This document shows, one piece after another, positions 16,110 to 24,848 of a stretch of 24,848 bases of DNA (positions are counted from its first letter, which is position 1; the number at the start of each line of letters is the position of its first letter). The stretch is from Triparma columacea (Eukaryota; Sar; Bolidophyceae; Parmales; Triparmaceae). The stretch covers positions 17,210-42,057 of the forward strand of contig BRYA01000577.1 in assembly GCA_030267965.1 (NCBI GenBank), in the 5' to 3' direction. The position numbers and the translations under genes are program-made. A model generated the notes under the pieces. The model did not search any database and was not told the origin of the DNA. It saw only the letters and a program-made list of their open reading frames with translations.

Positions 16110-16476
16110 GGAAGTGTGGGGGGGGGGGGGGGAGGGGGGGNNNNGGGGGGGGAGAGATTGGAAATTGATTAAGGAGGTTTTGACAAAAGGACGACTACTA
16201 ATTTTGAATCCTATTTTTGAATCCTCACACCAACCCAAAGCACGCATTTGTACATACCGACACAAGAACACACGCAACAACGAAGCAGCGACCGAGCTGG
16301 ACATTTTTTTAAATCGTCTGCCACCCTCTCTCACAACATATTCATGTACCCCACAACCCACTCCTCTTTTCTCGCTTTGAATTCCAAGAAGCAACCAAGG
16401 TTCCAAATTCCAATCCCTACCTTCCCTACTCCCCATATTCTACTCCTCCCCGTCCCCCAATTCCCCCCTCTTTCCG
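16110..16476. other. Intergenic region with assembly gap
   Basis: A poly-G tract at about 16118-16152 is interrupted by NNNN (16141-16144). The rest to 16476 is C/T-rich upstream sequence of the armadillo gene without recognisable genes. The true length across the gap is unknown. Confidence 0.8.
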
Positions 16477-19400
16477 ATGCCTCAAGGCTCTTCGACCTCA
16501 AACGGTCCTCTCAACCCCCTAACTGCCAGGCTCTCCTCGTACACCCCAATCTCCCATGTCCTTGCTCAGGCCAGGGAGGCGGTGGCGGGGGGAAATGGGG
16601 AAATACCGTGCACGCCGAGATACGGTAGTAGGGAAGAGGACGATTATGATGATGATGGTACGTATATTCTGGGATAAAAACTCACCACAACCAAGCCATA
16701 CACCACTCTTACCTCCCCAAACCCCTCCCTTACCCCCCGACCCTCCCTTCAACCCCGTACTCCAACAGTTCCACCCTCCCGTTACTCCAAGTCCCAGTAC
16801 CGTCCCCCTCCCTCTTCCCCTCCTCCCCCCAACAACTCCAACCCAAATAATAACCACAAGCCCTCCCCAAAGCAGACTAGACACCACGGCGGCAACAACA
16901 CCTCGGTCGACTCAAACTCGGCGAACCTGCTAATGTCACCGGACTCGAACCCTGACGACTCCCTCCTCAACACATCCAACTTTTCTGAAGGTGAGAAGTG
17001 GAAGCAAGCGCATATGGCGGCACCTTCAATTTTTATACCCTGTCTTACGCAAACCTTGCCACCGACCCCCCCCCCCCCGCCCCCCCGCCCACCTGCGCGC
17101 AGGGTTCGACTCCGACTCCTCTTCCTCCCTCGACTCTTCCCCCGTCTTCTCCATGCAGCTGGAGCAGGCCATGCTAACCCTGAATGATTTCTGCTCCTCC
17201 ATCTCCGCCGTAGACTTCTCCTCCCCCTCCCCCTCCTCCTCCCCCGGCGACGAAACCCAAACCCCGAGCGACCCGGAGGCCGTAGTAGCCGACGTCGACA
17301 TATTCACAACGGAGTGCCTCTCCATGTCAGTGGCCACACCTACCAAGGCCATCGTCAAGCAGCGGAGGAGGGCGCTCTTCTGTGCACAAAGAGTCATAGA
17401 CAGGTGAGCTCGCACAAAAAAATAATAACTCTCCCCTCCGCACAGCACCCTCTCCGCAAATAAACACAGCCCCCTGCCCTCCCTCCCCTAACCCCTCCCC
17501 TAACCCCCCCCCGCCCTCCGCCCCGGCGCAGCTGCAAGTCCCTCCTCTCCCCCTCTTCCCCAACTCTCTCCCCCCTCCACTCCACCCTCCTTACACAAAC
17601 CGCCGCCGCCCTTATCCATTTGACCCTACCCACGCTCTCCGACCCCCTCCAAGCCTACAAGTCCACCCCCTTCCTCGCAACCGCAACCTCCTCCCTACCC
17701 CTAGTCTCTGACTCTGGTCTCCCCCCCCAATTAATCCTCCCCGTTATCCAGATCTTAGACTACTACCGTACCAACCCCAACCACAGCGACTCGATGTACG
17801 CCAACGTCGCAGCTGTAACGTCCTTCCTGAAGGCTGTCTGCTCCTCATCCGATAAAGACCTCTCACCATTCATCAAGACCAAGCCCTCCCCCGTAACCGG
17901 GACCTCTCCCCACCTCGTAGCAGCCCTAAACTCGACGCTAGAGTTCGCGAACAAGTCCTTCTCGTCGTACTCTGACTCGGGGGGCGAACATACAAGCAAC
18001 ATACTACTGAACACGTTAAGCGTCTTAAGGGGACTCGCCAACTCGAGCGATAAACAGATTAAAAAGGTACGCGCCGGCGCAATCACACTCCACCATCACA
18101 ATAAGACCTAACACCCCCCACTCCTCTCCCCAATCCCCCTCCCCCCCCATCACCCCCTTCCCCAAGACCCTGCTGAAACTGAAAGTTCCTGTGACGCTCT
18201 GCTCCATTCTTCACAACCTCCCGGACTCTAGGAACGCCGTCGCCGTCGAGAACAGGTGAGAATCTGTCTTCATGTCGAATTCGATACCTCAACTCCTGCA
18301 CACTAACCCAACCCCCCTCACCTTGGCTCGCTTTTTGCTCACCATAGCGTCGCGACCCTCCCCGACCACGCCCTCCACGCCGCCCGGGCCCTCGGGAGGC
18401 TGTCGCTGCAGGAACCAATGAGGAACCTCATAAACTCAGACCCCCACCACCTGAGGGACCTCCTAAGGCTCCTGACGTACTGGAGCGACCAGGCGGTCAT
18501 GGGACAGTACAGCAAGGAGAAGGGGGACAGGTGAGAATGGACAAGAGGCCACGAGTTTTTTTCCCTTTCTTTTACCGTACCGTAACTCTCGCGCATTATC
18601 TCAACCCCTTTCGCTATTACGTTTCCTTCGCTCATTGTTCCCTTCTTCCGTCTCGTAGCAAGCAAACAACGCACCTCAACATCATCCTTCGCGTGGCGTT
18701 CGCCCTCGGGAACCTCACCGCCTCAAACGATTCCAACCGGAAACTCCTAGTGTCGAGGTTCGGGGGCGCCTTGGCGATCCCTGCCTGCCTCTCCGGCATC
18801 TCCGCCATCTACATGAAGGAGGCTCAGGACCCGACGCCCTCCCGGACCTCCCTCCTGGCGGACGCGCTCGTTAAGCTCACGAGGCTCACAGCGAACGTGT
18901 GCATAAACAGGGAGGCGGGGGTGGCGGTTGCGAGCGCGGATGGGATCGACTCGCTAAGCACGCTACTGATGGTCGTTATCGAGGCTGATGAACAAGAACT
19001 TATGCTTAATGTCGTCTCGGCCATTACCAACCTATCCTTCTACGGGAAAATCGATGTGCCAAGCGGGGAATCGGGGGCGGCTACAGGGGGGGAGGGGGGG
19101 CTCGAGGAGTATAAATGCCAGTCAAGAATCTTCACCAGGAGGGAGGAGATTTGCAGCTGCCTAGTGGGAGTCCTCCTGCACGAGATTCAGTTCGCGGTTG
19201 TAGAGGCGGCGCGGGCTTTCGGTAACTTTTCAAGAGACGAGGTCGTTCGGTCTGTCATTGTGGCGGCGAGGGGAGACGAGGCCATGGCGCTGCTTCTGCA
19301 GCAAAATGCAGGGGACGAGGTAACTTACGCCATCGTCGGCTGCCTCGTTAACCTAGCGGCGTCCCCGAAACACAACAGAGTCCTGACGGGCGAAGACTCG

Positions 19401-19826
19401 TGTGAAACGTACGAGACTGTATTCAACCTCATCAAGAAACTCAGGTCGTTTGGGCTCAAGAAAATTCAGCTCTCCGCTGTGGTGTGCAAGGTAATTTACA
19501 ACTTAAGCTACGGCTGCGGGGGAGGTAACCTCAAGTTCGCGAGCTGCTTCCACTCCTCCCCCCCAAACAACATCGCGGACAACATCATGCTGTTGAGGGA
19601 CACCCTGCTCGAGCTACTGGATGTGGCGGAGGATGCCAGGCAGGACGAATTTGAGGAGGTCAAGGGAGGCGAGGAGGAGGGGCGGGGGGCGGGCGGCGAG
19701 GGGGGGGCGGGGGGGGCGAGAGAGAGCAAGTACGACGAATTCATTGCGACGGGAAACGCACTCCTCAACGTCGTCAGGGACACAATCAAGGAATTCAACG
19801 ACGGCGAGCACCATGAGCACAAATAG
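16477..19826 (+). CDS. ARMC2: ARMC2-like armadillo-repeat protein (7 exons)
   Basis: Exons 16477-16657, 16769-16990, 17103-17403, 17532-18066, 18167-18255, 18348-18530 and 18659-19826 sum to 893 codons (human ARMC2 is 867 residues); every junction is in phase. The N-terminal ~200 residues are low-complexity Ser/Pro/Asn. Armadillo-type helices run from exon 4 on: LSVLRGLANSSDKQI, VTLCSILHNLPDSRNAVAVE, ARALGRLSLQEPMRNLI, LRVAFALGNLTASNDSNRKL, VKLTRLTANVCINREAGVAV, LNVVSAITNLSFYGKI, VVEAARAFGNFSRDEVVRSV, YAIVGCLVNLAASPKHNRVL, CKVIYNLSYG. The order and the GNFSRDEVVR block are typical of ARMC2, which in flagellates helps deliver radial spokes into the axoneme. A Gly/Glu-rich low-complexity insert (about 19665-19720) precedes the C-terminus. 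Other armadillo proteins are possible, but the length and blocks favour ARMC2. Confidence 0.78.
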
Positions 19827-20650
19827 CCATACAAGAGCGAAGCAATGAAAGGCTGGGTGGTCGAGCAATGGACGAACGGATGAATAGATAGATAGACTTG
19901 TTGTCGCCGCAAAAGAATGCTTGTGTTTTAAATTTGTATTTTCCACCAGCGAGTTCCTAGAAAGTCAGGAGAAAGCCCAGGCGATAGGAGTGTGGGGGGA
20001 AATGTAATGTAGTACGCTATCTTTGGACCGAATTTCCATACCAGGAGTTACGCTACTTTCTCCTACGAAAACAAAACAATCAAATTCAATCCACGATTTT
20101 TCGTGACCGAGTTAACATTCTTGTCAATAATAGTTTATATACATATATATACTATTTTATGTATGTTAATTATAATGGTATATTTAAATACAAAATGGAA
20201 TCAGTTATGAAAATTCGATTATATCTGTGACAATATTTTGAATATTTATACATCGATATTGGTTTAAAATGTCATATTGCTAATTAATAAATATATCAAA
20301 ATTCTTCACACTGATATTTGAAACCTTTGAAAAAATATTTTCACTATTTATCAAGATCCAATTTAAAAAGACATTGGTATACATATTTTCTTTCAATATG
20401 ATACAGTACAATATAACATATTTTTAAAGTCTCAGTTAATCAATTTCATTTTGCCGATTTTTGTCACTTGTGATACCTGGTAATCCAGCACTAACAGGCT
20501 CGAAGACTTGATCAAGCCTTCACGAGAAATCGGTAGTGCCTTTTTTGCGAAAACTTTAGTCATTAACCCTTGTGGTCAGAATCTAAATCTTTCGCAGGAG
20601 AATCTGCTTCGGACATTTCGGATTTCGGACCCAAACAAACTCAGGAAAGG
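19827..20650. other. Intergenic region with an AT-rich island (about 20040-20460)
   Basis: The first 200 bp are the 3' flank of the armadillo gene. From about 20040 to 20460 the sequence is strongly AT-rich with TATATACATATATATACTAT and many ATATTT words, unlike the C/T-rich surroundings. No open frame, tRNA or repeat copy is visible in the island. It then returns to balanced sequence before the transporter start. Confidence 0.7.
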
Positions 20651-22992
20651 ATGACTGTCCAAGTCGAAATGGGCAATGCCTCGGTGACCGCCGAGGAGGT
20701 TGGAGAGCCTCTACAACAGAGGGCCAAGACTTTGTCATGGTCGCAAATTAGCTTCAGGTAAAACCACCCCATCAAAAACCAACCCGCTCAGACTCGCTAA
20801 CCCGACTCACTCATGAACCTAAAACCCGGCCATCCCGGACAGCATTGGCAAGGCTGGAGGAGCTGGGTCATCAATCTTGACGTCTTGCCACGGTTCGGCA
20901 GAGAATTCAACTCTTACCTGCATAATGGGTGAGCACTTTGACCCCCCACCCCTAAAAACAAAAACGCAAATGCTAAACCCACGCCCTCGCTCTCCCCCCC
21001 CTCTCCCCCCCTGCAGGTCCCTCCGGTGCGGGCAAGAGTAGCCTTCTTAACGTGCTCGCAGGCCGCGTCGCACATGGTGGCGACAAAACCATCACTGGGA
21101 GTATCACAGTTGACGGCCAGCCGATTGATCCCTTCGTATACAGAAAACAGATTGCGTACGTGATGCAAGATGATGCCATCTCCCCAACTTCAACCCCAAG
21201 GGAGGCCCTAACGTTCTCTGCAAGCCTGAGGCTTGCTAGGGGGACTTCTAAGCAGAAGATCAAGCAGATCGTCGACGACATGCTTGATGAGCTGGGACTT
21301 ACGGGCTGTGCTGACCGGATGGTTGGAGGGGGCTTGATAAAGGGAATCTCTGGAGGGGAGGTGAGAATGGCACAGCGCACTCTCGGCAGCTTATCTATCC
21401 ACTAACTCAATCTTGTTCACTGCAGCGTAAGAGGACATCCGTTGGTGTTGAGCTCGTGACGGACCCTTCCCTCGTCTTCCTCGACGAGCCCACTTCCGGC
21501 TTGGACGCCTACAGTGCTCATCAGTGCGTGAGCCTCCTCAAGAAGTTGTCCTCAAGCGGTAAATGTACAGTACTCTGTACGATACATCAGCCATCGTCGG
21601 AGGTTTTCCTGCAGTTCGATTCAGCCATCCTCCTCAAAAGCGGGAGGGTCGTCTACGGTGGACCTGTTCTTGGGTGAGACTTGAGGATAAAAAGGAAGGA
21701 TTCAACCCCACCCACCCAACCCAACTAACCATAACACAACCCTCTTTCATTCGCTTCGCTCATTGTGCGCGCAGGATGCAGAAGCACTTCAACAGCTGCG
21801 GATACCCAGTCCCCGACCTGACCAACCCTGCCGATCACGCCATGTTTACCGTCCAGATCATCGACGACACTGAGATGGACAAGGTTGGACTCTTTCAAAT
21901 TGAGGACGCAAGCAAAGTGAGGTCTACTTCATTCGAGGGCGACGACAGCGGCGGAATCGTTCCCGTCGTCACTGCCACGTTCATGACACAACTTGCATGG
22001 CTCATGCGCAGAGAGATGAACGGCCTCGTGAGAGACAAAGCGGCCTTGATTGGGAGATTCGGTGAGAAAAACCTGTGTAGAGTGTTCGCTATCGCCTAGT
22101 GTGGAGTGTTCGCTATCGCCAACCTACAACCCCAAATGCACGAATAATTCTAAACCACAACCGCTTGTTGCAGGCATCACCATCTTCCTCAACCTCCTCT
22201 TTGGCCTTATTTTCCGCAACGCTGGCAACCGCGATGATTCTCAAGAGGGGTTCTTCTACGATCACTTCGGCGCGCTGACCATGGTCACGATTTCTTCCAT
22301 GTTCGGAGCCGCCCAACCAACTTTGTTGGCGTTTCCTGAGCAGCGCCCCATCTTTTTAAGGGAGTACTCTACTGGAACTTACTCCATTATGCCCTACTTC
22401 ATCTCCAAGGTTTGCTTTGAGTTCCCTCTTGCCTTCGCTCAGAGTCTCGTTCAGTGGCTTGTCGTCTATTGGCTGATTTCGTTCAGGGGAAGTTTCATGC
22501 TCCTCCTCCTCGCCTCCTTCGCCCTAGGGCTTGCGTCCGCCTCCATCGCTGTCCTGATGGGCTGCGCCGTGGCGGACGTCAAGACGGCAAGCGAGCTCCT
22601 GCCTGTTGTTTTCGTCCCCCAGATGCTGTTCGCTGGATTTTTTGTCTCAACTGATCAGGTGAGTGGGAGTAAAGAAGCGAGTCGCATTGCAACGCGTATT
22701 GCTCAACTCCAACCACTTGTCATCGCTTTGCTCATCACAGATCCCAAGCTACCTCAGATGGGCGCAGTACCTGTGCTCTCTCAAGTACGCCATGAATGTC
22801 CTATCAATTATCGAGTTCGGCAATGGGGCTTGCCAGGAGGGTGCCGAAAACGCCTGCAAGGCCCTTCTAGACTCCAACGAGATCGAGGAGGACAAGTGGT
22901 GGGTGTACGTTCTAGTTCTCGCCGCACTCTTCTTCGGATTCCGCATCATTGGTGCTCGAGTGCTTACCATTAAGGCCACCACAGTCTTCTAA
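20651..22992 (+). CDS. ABCG (White/BCRP) half-size ABC transporter (7 exons)
   Basis: Exons 20651-20757, 20843-20928, 21017-21360, 21426-21673, 21775-22061, 22174-22658 and 22741-22992; 602 residues, normal for a half-transporter. The domain order is nucleotide-binding then membrane, as in ABCG. Motifs: Walker A GPSGAGKSS (65-73, right at an exon start), Q-loop YVMQDD, signature GISGGERKR (split by the intron after GISGGE), Walker B LVFLDEPTSGLD and H-loop CTIHQPSSE. The membrane domain starts at WLMRREMNGLVRDKAAL; helices include ITIFLNLLFGLIF, FISKVCFEFPLAFAQSLVQW, LLLASFALGLASASIAVLMG and a C-terminal VYVLVLAALFFGFRIIGARV, with the G-N-G-A-C and NAC loop typical of the last extracellular segment. 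It should dimerise to export lipids, sterols or xenobiotics; the substrate cannot be read from sequence. ATG 20651 is used because TAA lies upstream in frame; an upstream exon is possible. Confidence 0.92.
22075..22122 (+). repeat. 24-bp tandem duplication in ABCG intron 5
   Basis: GTGTAGAGTGTTCGCTATCG plus CCTA is followed by GTGTGGAGTGTTCGCTATCG plus CCAA, two differences apart in the last bases and one within. It lies 13 bp after the GTGAGAAA donor and does not affect coding sequence. Confidence 0.9.
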
Positions 22993-23766
22993 ACGGGGGA
23001 TAAAATAATGAAGGGAGTGGAGTAACTAAAGATAAGACAGAAAGTTGAAGGAAAAACAATGAAATTTGCTGTCGGGGGGACGCACCGAAAAGAAGCTCAG
23101 ACGAAAACGCTAGGAAACTTAAAATTGAAAGTGGTCAAAATTGGCCCCAGGGGTCTACAGGGTCTTGTCCGGAATCTTGTGAGGGGTGTTGTTTCTTTTT
23201 TTTTTACATCAAACCCTTTTGAAATATCCTTTCGAGAGGTACCAATATTTGATATGTGAGTCATCTCAGACGGAAGGATAAGATATTGCATGAATTATAT
23301 CGGGGAGAGTTTTTGATAATGCGTTGAGGGAGGGAAGATATGTTACCTGTACCCTTCTGCAGTTCGCCTGTCTGTTGTCATGGTAGATGACATCAAAGAT
23401 GGGCGATTTGAGGGAAATGAGAGCTGTTACGGGAAGATTATGCCACGGGGAGGGGGATGGGACAACGATGGGAACGAAAAAGTGCGAGGTCGAGATTGTG
23501 AAGGAGAGGGGATTGACCAGCTGTTTCAAGCAGGGAGGGACCTAGGGACTTTAACGACATTTTTCGTATGATTTGTTAAGTCATTCATAGCCTCTCAAGC
23601 TTATATATGCACATTGCAGCCTTCGTGGCGGGGCGAAACCTTAAACTGACAGATGATGGACACAACATTAGGATCGAAAACAAATATCTAACCCATCTGC
23701 TCTTACACGCTCACAGATAGCCGTTGTTCGAGAGATAGTGGGCACGTCTTGCTATTCCCAAACAAC
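22993..23766. other. Intergenic region downstream of the ABC transporter
   Basis: No gene supported. Short frames on both strands (around 23266-23571) overlap and look like chance. A poly-T run lies at about 23194-23203, and the sequence before 23766 should carry the promoter and 5' UTR of the next gene. Confidence 0.5.
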
Positions 23767-24848
23767 ATGCTGACGATGGAGGGGCGCAGTGCCCCCTCTA
23801 TGAGACATACCAAGGCAGACTTTGACAGGGTCGAGGGAGGTGCTGCATTTGGCCTTAACGACACTTCAGAGCTTGCGGAAGGATTGGATCGGGCTGGTCG
23901 CCCCCGAACTTTAGATCGGAAGAACGGTAGAAGTGGCTGGGGCTTTGGTCTGGCTCACTGGACATTTTTCCTCTCCATTTTTTGCTTCTACTTCTTTGCA
24001 TCAGCTCTTTCAGATTCACATCTTGGACAAGACTTCTGTCGCGAACAGGCGATCGGCCAAGACGTGGAAGATGTTCTTGCTGAAGCTCAAGGAGGTTCCG
24101 TGCGATGTGAGGTCGTGGGTGCATGTCAGAATGGTCCCACCATAACTGATATGATCGCCATGGTACAGCCTGCGCTGAATCAGGCTGCCGCAGTGCAAGC
24201 TGTCGCAGGCAGTGCCAGCAATGCACTTCAGACTACCACTGAGCACCCCGCCACGACGCACCACTACAACATCGGGGGTTACATTGCTGCCGTCCACATG
24301 GTCGCCCCAGTTCCTCCTCGTCGAGCCAGTCTCGGCATCCAAGGTCGAGCCAGTCTGGGAGGAAGGGAAGACGGCACGCCACACGTCGGGGAGCTCGTTG
24401 ACGCCACAACTGCGAGCAAGGTGGATCGATTCCAAGTCAAGGAGGATGAAAGGTTTCTTGAAGGTGAGTAGGAGAGGGGAAGGTCGGGAGGGGAGGGGAA
24501 GGCGAAGGAGGGGAAGGTTGGGGAGGGAAGGTGGGGGAGGGGAAGGCGTTGAGAGGATGGTTGTGGTTGCCTTCGCAAGTCGCCCGCGTCCACGTCCATG
24601 TCTGAGTTCATCCTCTAACCCACCATCCCCTGAATGAAACCCCCTGATAAACTCCTCTCACCTCACGCCGCCGCGCAGCCGTCTTCCCCTTCGTTTCTGA
24701 CGGCATTATTGCCAACGACACTGTTGCCGTGGACACTCACCCCCACGACATGTACGAAGCGGATCGCTTGGTAGTGAGGGAGGTCGAGAAGGGATTGGGA
24801 GGTGAGGAGAGGGGAAGGGGGGGGGGGGGGAATGTGTGTTGGACTGAT
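23767..24848 (+). CDS. Single-pass membrane protein of unknown function, 5' part (gene continues past window)
   Basis: Exons 23767-24463 and 24679-24801 are joined in phase 1 (GTGAGT donor, GCGCAG acceptor) to give LEAVFPFVSDGIIANDTVAV; a third exon must follow beyond the window, after a GTGAGG donor at 24802 and a poly-G run. Residues 59-81 (GFGLAHWTFFLSIFCFYFFA) form one hydrophobic segment after a basic N-terminus (RPRTLDRKNGR), like a type II signal anchor. Behind it is an Ala/Gln-rich stretch (MVQPALNQAAAVQAVAGSAS) and two nearby cysteines (RCEVVGAC). Then come PRRASLGIQGRASLGG, a short internal duplication (RASLG twice), and an acidic VDTHPHDMYEADRL. No family is recognised. The start is the first ATG in frame; MLTMEG offers a second choice. 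Confidence 0.6.

Noticed and set aside
23266..23571. Overlapping 63- and 87-residue frames downstream of the ABC transporter
   Set aside because: They lie on opposite strands, have no domain or splice context, and are of a size expected by chance.

Overview
This is a nuclear fragment from a unicellular, photosynthetic, probably flagellate eukaryote. Genes are split by short introns with GTGAG or GTAAG donors and pyrimidine-rich acceptors. There are no bacterial operons or ribosome binding sites. A shikimate-pathway enzyme carries a signal-peptide-like presequence, as expected for a plastid of secondary (red algal) origin. An ARMC2-like gene implies axoneme-building capacity. Three BspA-type leucine-rich-repeat genes with an IPKVLWRVILEFL tail, compact introns and C/T-rich low complexity suggest a stramenopile microalga; a Parmales/bolidophyte such as Triparma is my best guess, from memory and not from a search.

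Layout: 1-410, the 3' exon of an unrecognised gene. 898-2043 (-), a LOG-type phosphoribohydrolase, divergent from 2226-4099 (+), a Trm82/WDR4 subunit of the tRNA m7G46 methyltransferase. 4547-6288 (-), an EF-hand multipass membrane protein. 6719-7261 (-), a small basic protein of unknown function. 7695-13850, a tandem array of three LRR genes, all on the - strand, with homologous spacers. 14179-16109 (+), chorismate synthase in three exons. 16141-16144, an assembly gap inside poly-G. 16477-19826 (+), an ARMC2-like armadillo protein in seven exons. About 20040-20460, an AT-rich island. 20651-22992 (+), an ABCG half-transporter in seven exons. 23767 to the end (+), the 5' part of an unknown single-pass membrane protein gene.

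I reconstructed 19 complete introns; reading phase agrees across every junction. Gene order shows no evident functional cluster: housekeeping genes (tRNA modification, aromatic amino acid synthesis), a transporter and a ciliary gene lie beside a locally amplified LRR family.

The most unusual signal is a dispersed repeat with the core CGGTTCGCTTCGCTCACCGC. It lies in introns and spacers and not in clear coding sequence. Read on one strand it supplies a GTGAGCG splice donor. Read on the other it supplies a CGCTCAC branch-point-like motif just before acceptors. It is often linked to the same flanking modules, including tandem (GGACCCAACATT)n, so it behaves like an introner-like element. One intron (Trm82) consists of two tandem copies of the same exon-end plus intron unit.
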